Source: Nemertoderma westbladi (taxonomy: Eukaryota > Xenacoelomorpha > Nemertodermatida > Nemertodermatidae). Taken from it: a stretch of DNA of 62,000 nucleotides. Below the pieces are notes generated by a model that ran no database searches, had not been told where the DNA came from, and was given only the letters and a program-made list of their open reading frames with translations. Positions 20,103 to 31,286 of this stretch are shown one piece after another (the first letter of the stretch is position 1; every line of letters starts with the position of its first letter). The stretch is taken from assembly GCA_032718475.1 (NCBI GenBank), contig JAUCBJ010004420.1:1-62000 (forward strand), given 5' to 3'. The position numbers and the translations under genes were made by a program.

Positions 20103-23100
20103 TTATCGCTTAGTGGATCGAGCCCTGCCGCGTCCTCGAAAACTGCGCACAGGTGACTTTGCTCGCGATATGGGACTCGTGGGGCGAGTCACTGGTTTCG
20201 TTTGGACGTTGGGAGACGGTGCGACCGTTTCCTCACAAATTCGTCTATGTGGTATCCCAAAACCTCGACCGATTCCTCGTGACCGATCAGTTGTCACTAC
20301 AGTTGGTAAAACGTCTGGGAACGCGCGGGAAGCGGACGACGCAGACACAAGAGTAGCTTGCGCCCCCTTTTGATCAGCTGGTGTATGTCCCGATCCTCCT
20401 GTTGGTTCTCTAGGAAGCGATACCGTATCCCGAGTAATTCGAATGGTAGGCTCAACTCCCTTGCGTTCTTCTATATTAATAGACTTCTTTAATTGTTGGC
20501 TCACTTTCTGGACCCTTATGATCCTACCCTGTCCGTCCTCCCGAGGGTGACGTGCAGACGGCGCAACCGGAGTGGCTGGTATGTCGGTCGCCTCTAGGAT
20601 CTCCTCTTCCTCGAATACGCTCGCTCGTATACGTTTGTACAAATACTTAGCTATGTTATCTTTGTTACCATACCTGATGTTTAATGTATCCCATACTTGT
20701 CTTAATCCTTCTGGATGTCCAATAAACTTTAACGCCATTAAACTGGGAGGTCCTTCCAAACACTTGATGAGGAACCTAAGTTTCTCTCCGTTAGATAGTA
20801 CAGAGTTTTGTATGCTATCTTTGTAATATTCATTGAAAGGTAGCCATTTCATCTCATCTCCATTGAATTTAACGATCTCTCCCACTTTGACCGCTTGGCG
20901 GGCTTCTGTTCTAGCCATCTGACGCGTAAAGCTTTCTTGGGCCATCGTGTTATTTAATATCGAATTATCGGTATATAAATTTCTCGGATCATTATCAGGT
21001 CTATAGGGAACATCATTAACAACAGGTCTATAATCACCCTTAATAGGGTTTGCTATAGGAGTTTCTACTTCACTAGCAGTATAGATGCGTGTAGGCTCCA
21101 CACCTTGCGCATGTAATACTTCAGACCTAACAGGTTGACACAATTTTACAGGGGGTATTGGTATCCCTTTTTGTATATTGACTAACTTGTCGCGTTCCAG
21201 TGCGATACTTTGCTGCACTTCTTGCAACTCTGCCCTACCTTCCCTTACTGTTCCCTTAAGTTGGTGGACAGTCTCCTGCATCTGTCCGAGCAGGAGGTTC
21301 ATCCCCCGCCGTCCCTCCTCTACCCACTCGACCGCCGAAGCGGGAGTCGCCAACATTGTAGCGGGCCGACGCTGGACGACGGGAGACAAATCTTTGATTT
21401 CTCTCTCTGCTATCAGGACAGGGATATTCTCATGGACTGTTCTACCGGGTACAGGCAGTGTAGTACTATGTAAAGGGAATTTAGAGTTAAGCTCTGGAAG
21501 TACAGGGGTCTCTAACACAGAAGTGACTTTGGGAACGACAGGCCTAATTATTTCAGGCTCATCAACTATTGTAGGGAGTCTTTTGACCTGAATAGTTTGG
21601 TATGGGGGTTCCGTACTACCTAAGTCTGTGCTAGCTAGCTGTCTTCTAACAGCTGGGGGCAAATCAGGCAATTTGTGACGGTGAGATGTTTTTCTACGCC
21701 TGCTTAGACGAGATCTATTTCCTCCGCCTTCAGGATCGGTGGTTTCGCTTTCCTCCGATGATGTGTATCCCTGGCGTTTGGGAGTAGATCGTCTCATCAT
21801 CTGCATTTGACTAGCAGTTAACTGTTTATTTATGTTGTCTTGCGTCTCCTGCAGATTTTCCAACTCCAGTTGGGTAGTCTCCTCAGAGGCTCTCCGTTCT
21901 GCTTCTGCCACTGCCTTTGCTGCTTTTCTTTCTGCTTCTGCTTCTGCCGCCGCTGCCTTTCTTTCTGCTTCTACTTCTGCCGCCGCTGCTTTTCTTTCCG
22001 CTTCCACTTCGGCCATTGCCGCTGTTACTGCAGCTGCCGTTCGGTCCTCTATCCGTTTTTTCTTTACTAGTTCTTCTTGGACTCTAGTGAGGTGAAGTTT
22101 TTCATCAAACTCAGCTTGGTTGGCCGCTAACATTTCAGCATCGATTGAGTCTAACACACGCTGGGTTCCTTCACTATTAGGGGAAAGTCCAGACAGCCGT
22201 CTCCTCAACTCTTCGTCTCCTAGGAATCGCTGATAGTCGAACAGATATATATCGATGGCGTCTCTCATTTGTGGTCTCTCTGCGGTCTCTTCACCTTCCA
22301 CTTGAGAAAGGGTGACACCGGTTGGTTTTTTATAGGTTAGTCTCTCAGACAGCTGGGATTTCCACTGGTCCGTTTCTTGTACTTTGAGGCCTACCCGCTG
22401 GAACCAAGTTTTGACAGTAACCTGCAGCGACGTGTCCTGTCTTCTTTTGGAAGTTTCCTCAAAGGCTGAGAGGATTAATCTAATGCGTAAGGTTCTTTCG
22501 CGTACTTGATATAGCAGCTCTTCCTGCTCTTGAGGTCTTTGGGGTTGTCGAAACAGTTGTTCTTCTAATCGCTCCAAGGAGACGAAGAATCCCTGCACAT
22601 ATCCTGCTGCCGACCTCTTCCAAACAGCTGGATCCATCGTATCTTTAGCCACTCCCATCCTGTGTATATCTTCCCAAGTAGCTTCGGACAAATCTAACGG
22701 GAGTCCGGGTCCGGGAAAGTTCCATTGTGACTCGACAATAGACATCAATTCTTCCCTGGCGTATCCCGCATAATTATCTTGGGTCGCTCGCTTATTTCTC
22801 GCCCAATCGGCTTGATGTTCATCCACCGCAATCAATATAGTAGTTAGCACTGCGGCAGGAAGGGTGAGAAGGGGGTCCGAGTAGGCTTTAACAGCCATCT
22901 GCAATCCGCGTTCGGGGGTCAGCTCGACAGTATCCGAATTACTGGAGCTATCGGATCGCTGGGAACAAGTTTCTTGACAAGGCTGTTGCTGCTGTGGGAC
23001 AGCTGCTTCCTGGTTCCGTTTGACTTGGGCCCGAGTGCCGATGATAGACCTACGGTGTTGGATTAGCTTAGAGTCTGATACTTCTACTGGAGGGATGACC

Positions 23101-23216
23101 TTTCTTTCAGTAGGAGGTGAGCTGAACTCCTTTCTTAATCGCTCCACACTCCTATCTGTGTCACAGATGGTTGTATCGATTAGACTGTCTGACAGGTTTT
23201 GCTGGGTGTCAGACAT
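20103..23216 (-). CDS. intact Pao-C gag-like protein, 1,037 aa
   Basis: An uninterrupted frame starting ATG (MSDTQQ; the other minus-strand gag starts MSDKQD). An acidic N-terminal region is followed by an Ala/Glu coil with three near-identical units of the type AEVEAERKAAAA (about residues 395-445), a Ser/Arg and Pro-rich middle, and a truncated DUF1759-like capsid segment around residues 780-870 (VKFNGDEMKWLPFNEYY, LKCLEGPPSLMALKF-like). The tail is basic and Arg/Gly/Ser-rich (RGRGRARSTKR). No zinc knuckle, protease or pol follows; the 3' LTR lies 820 bp downstream. It is the largest undamaged frame here, which fits a gag-only element supplied with pol in trans. Alternative: a derivative whose pol was deleted. 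Confidence 0.75.
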   Translation of the reverse strand: MSDTQQNLSDSLIDTTICDTDRSVERLRKEFSSPPTERKVIPPVEVSDSKLIQHRRSIIGTRAQVKRNQEAAVPQQQQPCQETCSQRSDSSSNSDTVELTPERGLQMAVKAYSDPLLTLPAAVLTTILIAVDEHQADWARNKRATQDNYAGYAREELMSIVESQWNFPGPGLPLDLSEATWEDIHRMGVAKDTMDPAVWKRSAAGYVQGFFVSLERLEEQLFRQPQRPQEQEELLYQVRERTLRIRLILSAFEETSKRRQDTSLQVTVKTWFQRVGLKVQETDQWKSQLSERLTYKKPTGVTLSQVEGEETAERPQMRDAIDIYLFDYQRFLGDEELRRRLSGLSPNSEGTQRVLDSIDAEMLAANQAEFDEKLHLTRVQEELVKKKRIEDRTAAAVTAAMAEVEAERKAAAAEVEAERKAAAAEAEAERKAAKAVAEAERRASEETTQLELENLQETQDNINKQLTASQMQMMRRSTPKRQGYTSSEESETTDPEGGGNRSRLSRRRKTSHRHKLPDLPPAVRRQLASTDLGSTEPPYQTIQVKRLPTIVDEPEIIRPVVPKVTSVLETPVLPELNSKFPLHSTTLPVPGRTVHENIPVLIAEREIKDLSPVVQRRPATMLATPASAVEWVEEGRRGMNLLLGQMQETVHQLKGTVREGRAELQEVQQSIALERDKLVNIQKGIPIPPVKLCQPVRSEVLHAQGVEPTRIYTASEVETPIANPIKGDYRPVVNDVPYRPDNDPRNLYTDNSILNNTMAQESFTRQMARTEARQAVKVGEIVKFNGDEMKWLPFNEYYKDSIQNSVLSNGEKLRFLIKCLEGPPSLMALKFIGHPEGLRQVWDTLNIRYGNKDNIAKYLYKRIRASVFEEEEILEATDIPATPVAPSARHPREDGQGRIIRVQKVSQQLKKSINIEERKGVEPTIRITRDTVSLPREPTGGSGHTPADQKGAQATLVSASSASRAFPDVLPTVVTTDRSRGIGRGFGIPHRRICEETVAPSPNVQTKPVTRPTSPISRAKSPVRSFRGRGRARSTKR

Positions 23217-24586
23217 GTTTAGCTATACAGTTGAATGCTTACTGCTATAGTTACAATTAAAGCAAGTCTAGTAATTCAGTATGACCGTTAGCCTAGTACC
23301 GGTAATTTATTGCAGTATATTAGAATACCGGTATGCACTTATAATATATATAAGTATTGTAAACTAGTTTTGTCACAGAGTACCGGTATATAAATTTAGC
23401 ACAAATATATATAAATATATAATAGGCCTATCGTGAATACCGGTATACAGCTTACACTTATAGTATATATAAGTATAATTATGAACTAGAATTAATTACA
23501 GAATACCGGTATGATTTTAGCTCAAATTTATAGAAATAAATATAATAAGCCTATGGTAAATACCGGTATGTCAATTATTTTAGAATAATTGAATTTCTGA
23601 ATATTTTAGGGTTACTTGGTTACTTTAACTTACTTTATTACCGTTATTTAAGCAGTAGTCCAACTGATATTGAGACCTAGTTGTTGTATGGCAGGCCTAC
23701 TATTTATAAATCGTTTGAGTTGATTTATAATAGATATATACCCGTTTAAAAGGGGTTTTGTCAATATTTGAAATAAATGTTATTATTTCTGGGGGAAGTC
23801 ACTACACAGAAGCTGTGCGCTCTCCGTGAAGTGCTACCTATGGGACACTAAAACAGATAATTCTAATTTACCTAAGTTACTTAATACTACAAATTGCTTA
23901 CGATACGGGTGAGATTAAATCTCTAATTAAACACAACAAAATATTACGTACGAATTTTTAGGGTAATTTTACAGGAAGTCTACAAACCAGTCTAACAAAG
24001 GGTTAGAATTCGGTTTATTACAACGGACAGGGTACTACGGTATTTGAAAATAATAAGTAGTAGTAAATATATTGCACTGTCCAGATAGGAAAATACCACC
24101 GCCTGACGACCTATAGCCGTATCGCTATAGGTACTACGTTATGTATCACGGAGTGTTCCTACCTAGAAGTTAATTACCGCGGACTACCAGATCCAACGTG
24201 CCTATTAACCACTTTACAACACAAATATACTGCCTACACACTAATTACTTTCGGAAAGCACTGTACACTAAACCCTAAATTAGGTACAAGTACTGGTACA
24301 ACAAATAATCAGTAGTTAAATATACTTGAACATTTAAAAGAACCACGGCATCTGCTGGAGTGACCGAAGCACAAAGTCACCAGTCTTTTCCTACGCCAAG
24401 CAGTCCGTGTAGTACCGGGGTTAATTTAACTATAACGGTATGTGTAACAAACACAATTACTGTAGGAATAAACTTGGGGACATGAATGTTGCGAATAATC
24501 GCATAAACTCTGAATAATAAATATTACGCTACCCGTACAGAATACTCAAACAAAATACAAACCAAACGCTGGCAGACTACCACCAA

Positions 24587-25033
24587 GCCTAAATAAACTA
24601 CAGTATGTGCAGATTCCAAAATGGTTAGTTAGTATGCGTTCTAACACGGTAGTACGACTTATTCTTTAAGAGGGGATTGACCTTACAGCTATGGCTGCCC
24701 CAACTTACTAACTGGCACTCTATCGGACAAACTCTACACACGCAGCAATCTCTTCAGACCTAATAATAGCTAGACAACAATCCAGCCTACAAAATATCTG
24801 AGTAATAACTATTACGGTACCTGAACAGACCACACAAACAAACACAGACCAAAAACGCTGGCAGAATACTGTCAAGCCTAAATAAACTACAGTATGTGCA
24901 GATTCCAAAATGGTTAGTTAGTATGCGTTCTAACACGGTAGTACGACTTATTCTTTAAGAGGGGATTGACCTTACAGCTATGGCTGCCCCAACTTACTAA
25001 CTGGCACTCTATCGGACAAACTCTACACACGCC
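24587..25033. repeat. duplication with 290-bp spacing
   Basis: The block starting 'cctaaataaactacagtatg' at 24587 recurs at 24877 with few differences over about 150 bp (to 24741 and 25033). The lead-in 'cgctggcag' is also shared. Confidence 0.85.
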
Positions 25034-25261
25034 GCAATCTCTCCAAACCCAACAACAATCTAACAACAGTCCGGGCTACTATTATCTGAACAATCTGAGC
25101 AGACTTACACGTCTTCAGCTCAATATTAACTGACATGTAAATAAAACTGACAGAAATAAGTAAGCTCCAAAAGAAACAAGGGGTGTACAGTCCCTAATCT
25201 CTTAAACAGCCTACCGGTATGCAATAATCAAAATCGAATAATACTAATGTACTTATACTGG

Positions 25262-25413
25262 AAGTACCGGTTAGAACAGTTGGGCCTACGGACCTACAGA
25301 AGTACCGGTTCTGGCAGTTGGACCTACGGACCTACAGCAGTACCGGTTCTGGCAGTTGGGCCTACTGACCTACAGAAGTACCGGTTCAGGTTTACCGGTC
25401 GACCGGTACTTTC
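25262..25413. repeat. 38-bp tandem repeat, about four units
   Basis: Units begin at 25262, 25300 and 25338 with AAGTACCGG (or CAGTACCGG) and contain 'ttggacctacggacctacag'; the array ends in a partial unit with 'ggtcgaccggtac'. Confidence 0.85.
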
Positions 25414-25447
25414 TACTTTATTGCTTACTGCAATAAAGTCAATAACT

Positions 25448-26712
25448 GTTATTGTACGCGCTTTTGAAGACCTTTAGCAGTTTAACCTGCCAAAATTTAT
25501 ATGTCTTTTGGTTTATAAATAGACTTTAGAAGATGACAAATATTTAATACCAATAAACACAACATTAGCAGAAGCCAGCCTAGTGCGCGTCCATTCACCC
25601 GCTGGATATACCCGCGGGGCTGGATTCTGAGGGCTTAGATTATTATTGCAGTGTAAGCTTACTGTATTATTCGATTGATCGTTAATAAATAATTTCTGAC
25701 TAATATTATTCACTTTCGGGAAATATTAACAGTTCCTTTAGGACGTGGCGCTCTATCTAGGTAAACAGAGATATGACTTATACTAATCACAACGGCAAGT
25801 CGGTAAGGCTTATGATTCACGTATGAGGCGCATTCTTTAGGAAATGCTTAGTTATCAATCACAATCATGCACACTACCGGTAACACACAATACTGCCCAC
25901 TAATTTGCCGACCGTCAATGATTTTTATCATATATAAAGAGAACAGCAACGGACCAATGTAGTGCTTATCAAATAGCATTAAATTCACTACAAACACAAT
26001 AATATAAGTCGCAATCGCTATATATAACCCGTCTCTCTAACCTGTAGTGTATCAAGAAAATTGGGAAATTTGGGTTCTTTATATATGTTCTCCAAATAAC
26101 AATATTCAACCAAAACACAACAGTAAATAGCATTAAGACGGTAGGTTAAGATGGTAACACTGTTTGACTGGACCGATATGTGATATGATATGTTAAGATA
26201 ACAGTTATACGCTCTATAATTTAAGCCTACTAATGTTTCTTCTAAAGTATGAAAACGAATTGACTCTAGAGCCGGTGTTCCTGGCCTAGATAGCAACAAC
26301 ACAACAGTATGACAAAAACAGTAAGACTGAACACTCCTAGTATGATCGGCCGAAAAGCTCCACATCGACAGAAAAAATCGCTCTGATTGGCTTAAGCTAA
26401 ACAAAGAACCATGTGTCCAATGGCTGTTTCCATGTCAGCAACCAGCTGTTAGATGTCGTAATATGAATCATCACGGCTAAGCTGTGTAAAGGTATTTGGT
26501 ACATTGCGGGTTTTTTGCCTTACCATGTCCGCCAAAACACGTATATAGAGGAATGACTTTTATGTCCGTTAAAACACCTATAACGGTACCTTGCGGGCGA
26601 GGGGCAGGGGAATATATATATAGTTAGAGAGCCTTTTAGAGTATTCCAGCGCCTGGGGGGAAACTGGATTGCGAAGCAAAAGGGCCAGTTATATCCCACA
26701 GAAGCTTTTACA
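25448..26712 (-). repeat. putative 3' LTR of Pao-B (copy 2)
   Basis: On the minus strand it starts TGTAAAAGCTTC (26712) and is homologous to 4167-5383. The ORFX stop codon lies 3-5 nt inside it. No matching 5' LTR is visible upstream of the Pao-B gag, so this unit is not a complete, simply nested insertion. Confidence 0.5.
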
Positions 26713-27502
26713 CCTCGTCCAGCGTAAGTTCAAATACATCGGGTTCAACAACTTTAGGTGGGTAAACGACAGTTTCTCCCGCCTTTGGTCCAGTCATAGC
26801 AAACGAATGATATGGATTTGATAAAGGATACCCTCCTTCCTGGTAGCGTAGTTGTTGATGGTTCGAACACCTCGCCAATATCGGTTCAGGATTTTCCTTA
26901 TTCAAACGCATTGGAATCGCATTTCGTTGTTCGCGCATACAAGAACCGCATTGATAATAAAGTTTATACACTGAAAATGCTTCCTTGGTTTCTCTATCGT
27001 CCCCTCGTGTTCGTCTGTAAAGATGCATTCCATCGAATTCATCTCGTACCGCAGGCATAGGTTCGTGCGCCTTTAGGTATTGCATGGTATGATACAAACG
27101 ACTAATTTCAGTATTGGGGTCTTCGCTAATGTCTCCCGTATCACACAAAGCATCGTACGGGTAAAGTTCATTGAAGGTTTTGCGCAAACTTTCGATTCTT
27201 TCATTTAATGCGTTTTGCCTTCTCTTTAATACATTTGAGTCATATTTAGTTCTCGCGAGTTTCGCAGTACTTTCTGATAATTCTTTTATACCAAATATAG
27301 TGTAGTCCTTGGCTCCAAATCTCTCGAATGGCGCTGCTGCTTCCTCTTGGATATCATATCCCCATCTCGGCTCTCCATGTATCTCCTTCTCCATAATTAG
27401 ATGTGTAGTTACATAATCATTACTACTAGAGGGAATACAACAGAGTTTGTAGTTAGTTGTGAGGAGATGTGAGAGTTTTCGTCTGCCCTTTTGGCTCGAC
27501 AA
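26708..27502 (-). CDS. ORFX, short copy 2 downstream of Pao-B integrase
   Basis: A member of the unrecognised family at 3-4088. The likely start is the ATG at 27394 (MEKEIHGEP), because copy 3 has a matching start (KDIRAEP); the frame is open further up to 27502. It shares the block DPNTEISRLYHTMQYL, then PMPAVRDEF, then YYQCGSC, and ends the zinc-like site with RCSNH. It lacks everything equivalent to ORFX segment 3 and runs straight into the putative LTR, with no good purine tract between, so an internal deletion is likely. It lies 555 bp downstream of the integrase frame. Confidence 0.6.
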   Translation of the reverse strand: MSSQKGRRKLSHLLTTNYKLCCIPSSSNDYVTTHLIMEKEIHGEPRWGYDIQEEAAAPFERFGAKDYTIFGIKELSESTAKLARTKYDSNVLKRRQNALNERIESLRKTFNELYPYDALCDTGDISEDPNTEISRLYHTMQYLKAHEPMPAVRDEFDGMHLYRRTRGDDRETKEAFSVYKLYYQCGSCMREQRNAIPMRLNKENPEPILARCSNHQQLRYQEGGYPLSNPYHSFAMTGPKAGETVVYPPKVVEPDVFELTLDEV

Positions 27503-28056
27503 TGCTCTAACCTCCTACCCATAGCCTAAGATCTAGGGTTTCTTTAATGACACGCTGCTTCTTATCTAAAATTTTTTGCCGAAATAAAAACGAATTTGGG
27601 CTAAACTGGCTGTGAGTCTAAAATACTCACCTTTTGATCCCAAACTATTATCAGAAAATAAGCAGTCAAGAGTTAGTAATAAATATAGGGAAGTCTATTT
27701 ATTGACGTAACTTATTGAAACAAGACCGTGTAAAATTTAATTAAAAATTTAAGAAAGGCTCGCAAGTCTTCCTCTCTTGTTTCTCTAATTTTAACTTCCA
27801 CCCGACTGTACCCTGAAATCTATTCACTGGAGAAAATTTTAAAAATTTTTCAAATCCAAATGGATTGTCTAAAATTTCGAAAATGTCTCAATATTGTGAG
27901 TTCCAAGTAGAATTCCATTTCTTATTCCTACAAATCCTGCTCCTATGTGACACATAAGGGTACTACCCTCAATGTTCACATATAAAGACAATGGAATTCT
28001 ACCGCTGTCCTTACTACGGTGTACAGGTACATGGAAATCTATTTGTAAACTCCTAA

Positions 28057-28302
28057 TTATTTACTAACATTAGTTGGAGATTTGTAGTCTCCAGACTCGT
28101 TACGAGTCTCTTCAAGAAGTACAATACGTTGAGTCAGTCTGTCTACTGTACGACCGTCAATTGTCCGTACCGTCACAGTTCTTGTTACTCCATCCATAGA
28201 TGGATGTGTGGCTAAAATTACACCTGTTATCCAGAAGCGTCTTTTTAGATTCACTTCCGCTAACAGCACGTGATCTCCCGGCTTTAATGCGCGGGTGTTA
28301 TT
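28057..28302 (-). pseudogene. Pao-B integrase C-terminal tail (DUF5641-like)
   Basis: In frame with the integrase across one TAG (28303-28305). Contains LKPGDHVLLAE, RRFWITGVI and RIVLLEE, the small C-terminal domain typical of BEL/Pao integrases. Ends at TAA near 28057. Confidence 0.75.
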
Positions 28303-30378
28303 CTACCAGTTTGCTCTGGCAGAAATAGAGGGCAAATAATGGTTTTGCCATATTTCCCAGAATTTGTTAGCTAGTAGTTGCGTGATTTTCCACGCTTTTC
28401 TACCGTAGCTGTCGCTTTCTGTTGGAAAAGAAATAGGCGTCAAAGTAGTCGGTGCCTGCATAAGCAGGTGTGCCAGTGTTAAAGCAAACTGGGATTGTTT
28501 GTCATCGGGTACTAATACTATTGGTCTAGTATTTAGTATTGCCTCGATTTCAACAAACAGTGTTGTCAGTTGGTCGTCTGTCAAAATGTGGTTTACTGGA
28601 ATGACCTTTGCCATGGCTGTTTTTATAGATCTAATCAATCTCTCCCAGACTCCGCCTCTCCATGGACTATCTGGAGGATTAAACTTCCAAACAATCTTGT
28701 AAGGACGTAGTTCGTTTGAGATTTGATCATGATCTAATTTCTTAAAGGCTCTAGCAATTTCATTTCGGGCACCAACAAAGTTTGTCCCTTGGTCTGAGTA
28801 CAAGCATTTTACTAGTCCGCGTCTAGCGATAAATCGCCGCAGTGCTAGTATAAACGCGTTGGTGGAAAGATCCATCACACGTTCAATGTGAACTGCCCTG
28901 CTGGACATACATGTGAAAATCAGTCCCCAGCGTTTTACTAGTATACGTCCACGTTTCGTATGTATGGGACCAAAGCAATCAATTCCAGTCTCTGTAAAAG
29001 GTGGTCTGAATGCTTGAAGTCGTGCTTGTGGAAGTTCACTCATTTCTTGGGTACCTATTCTAGAATGTACCTTTTTACAAATAATACACGTACGTGTCAC
29101 TGAACTTAACGCTTTACTGGGTCTAATTAATACAAATCTTGTACGTAAGTAGGAAAGACAGTGGTGTCTTCCAGCGTGTTTCAGATGTAAATGTGCGTCC
29201 AGTATCATTGCAAGTTGTAGTTCGTGATGCTGCGGTATTATTATTGGGTATCTAAAGTTTGTGTTAAAGTCAATGTTTTGAAGCCGAGATTTATGACAAA
29301 TTAAGCCATTATAAATTATCGGACTCCAACTCAATATTGGTGACGACTTGATTGGTTGACCTTGATTTATAGATGTGAATTCGCGTGCGAAATATCGCAG
29401 TTGGTAATGGCGAATTAATTTAATTTCACACCTGTCAATCTCAGTCAATGTAAGTCGACGTGTAAAGTCGCGTTTGCCTTTAACGTATTGTACAAAACGT
29501 ACAATCCACGCTAATTTTCGGCACGCGTTTGTCCAAGAATCTGTTAAGTTTACAATACGGTCGACGTAAGTATTTGTGACGTCATCAGGTAAGTCAATGG
29601 AGAATTTGGAAGGTTTTGATTTACTAGAAGGGCCCACGGGTCCGCCGGTAAGTATTCCCTTGTTGACTGTTGATCCGTCCGGGTCTACAAGTAATTTGTC
29701 CTTCCTTGTTTTCTTACCTTGATTGTCGGTACTTTGTAAGTCGATCGTTAATGGTGGTTTGAACTCTATGGGGTCACTAGGTTTCGGTAAACTTATTTTT
29801 CTGCCGATATTAATCCCGGGTCTCACCATAGGTTGCAAGTTTGGTATGTCTCTTGAGCGCAAAGTAACACCTGTATTTACATTAGCGTAGGTACTACCCA
29901 CATCTGTAATACATGAGGTTTCACTGTGCTTATGGTTGCTCAAGTGTGTCAAATTTGGTAGTTTGTCAATACAAGGCCGCTCCAATAGGGAAACTGCGGC
30001 TTTACTATTTGTCAATATGTTACTAGTGTCTGGTAGAACATTTTGTGACATGTCTGGTAAAATGTTTCGTGGAACATCCGGCGAAATATCTAGTGACGTG
30101 TCTGGCAAAACGTCTGGTTGACCGTCTAGTAACGCGTCTGGTTGTTTGTCAATAGAAGGCCGCTCCAATAGAGATACTGCGGCTTTACTATTTGTCAATA
30201 TGTTACTAGTGTCTGGTAGAACATTTCGTGATATGTCTGGCAAAATGTCTGGTTGACCGTCAGTAACGCGTCTGGCGATAAATCTGGTAACGTGTCTGGT
30301 TGATCGTCTGGCGATATGTCTGGTGTAGAAAGGCTCGCAAGTCTTCCGTTCTTGACCTTTGAAGTTATATCCTTCCAT
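28303..30378 (-). pseudogene. Pao-B integrase with long Asp/Pro-rich N-terminal linker
   Basis: About 690 codons. The first 130 or so are a repetitive LPD/SPD linker in which VLPDTSNILTNSKAAV occurs twice (30000-30230). The integrase zinc domain follows (HLKHAGRHH ... CIICKK, about 29210-29070), then the DDE core: D in GIDCFGP (about 28980), D in YSDQGTNFVGA (about 28795) and E in GGVWERLIRSIK (about 28650). All catalytic residues are present. The frame enters from the RNase H tail by a frameshift around 30240-30380 and ends at TAG. Confidence 0.85.
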
Positions 30379-30720
30379 TTCGCCTTCGGTTTTTTCTTGA
30401 GTTTTGCCGTCGTCCTTTTCTTTGCTTTCCCTTTCTTTGGTTTTTTAATTTCCGCGTCTTTAGGGATAGTGTTAGACTTGTTGTCGTATAGTGGCGGCCA
30501 ATGTAGTGTTGATCTTTGCAAGAATTGTGGTCCGTGCTGACAAAATTCTTTGTTTTCCGGTTTACAGAATTCCTTGGGCATCATTCCTCGCGACGCAATA
30601 TCAGCTGGATTTTGTGGTCCGGGACAATGTCGCCAATCTTCCTTTATTGAACGGTCTAAAATTTATGCGCGACGGTTAGCTACGAATGTCTTGAATTCAA
30701 GTGTGTCGTTGTTTATGTAA
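30195..30720 (-). pseudogene. Pao-B RNase H tail and Lys-rich linker
   Basis: Carries the WRHCPGPQNPADIASRG block that ends BEL/Pao RNase H domains (about 30640-30590), then EFCQHGPQFL and a Lys-rich stretch (KKPKKGKAKKRT). One TAA (about 30665) lies upstream. Overlaps the integrase ORF in another frame, which marks a frameshift. Confidence 0.7.
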
Positions 30721-30755
30721 AATAAAACCAACGTCGCGTCAGTCCAATAAAATAT

Positions 30756-31286
30756 CTATAAACTTGACTGTAGTTCCGTCTGTATAAGGTTCACGATTGT
30801 GGTTGACAGGGTTGCGGCTTGTAGCTCAGCTCGTGGTGTCGTCATATACTTAGTAGGCATGGTCTTGGCCTTAGAAGTAATGAGCGAAACATCGAACTCT
30901 TCTGAGTCTACTTGTCTGCGCAAGTACGCTGCCACACCAAAGCCGTTGTCACTGGCGTCGGAAAAACAATGTAATTCCAAGTTGTCAGGAAACGTCGTTT
31001 GTAATGGAAAGTATGTTATGGTATGGAATAATCCTCTAGCGAAGATAATTCTGCCTCCCAGGTTTTCCATAAGTCCACTTGTTCTGATGAGATCGGCTCG
31101 TCCCATGTCAGTCCATCCTTCCAAATACTGCGCATATAAATTCTGGCTTGCAGTATTATTGGGCTGATGAATCCTAATGGATCGAACAATCGACTCAATT
31201 TTGATAAGCAGGATCTCTTTGTCAGAGTGTTTTCTTGAGTGTCCAGTCTCACCTTCACTCGAAAGTTGTCCGTGTTTGGGTCCCAA
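30756..31286 (-). pseudogene. Pao-B RNase H domain
   Basis: The meaningful part is about 31020-30756: LHCFSDASDNGFGVAAYLR, then TSKAKTMPTKYMTTPRAEL, the BEL/Pao RNase H core with its catalytic Asp and Glu. It is one frame off from the RT segment and ends at TAG, beyond which FYWTDA is still readable. The first 80 or so codons of this frame shadow the RT. Confidence 0.75.

Larger units (their letters stand above)
23217..25447 (-). other. noncoding region upstream of Pao-C gag
   Basis: AT-rich and without a supported gene, with several 'taccggta' words. Contains a 290-bp tandem duplication and a 38-bp repeat, listed separately. In minus orientation it lies between the end of the Pao-B LTR and the Pao-C gag ATG, so it probably includes the gag leader. 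Confidence 0.5.
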
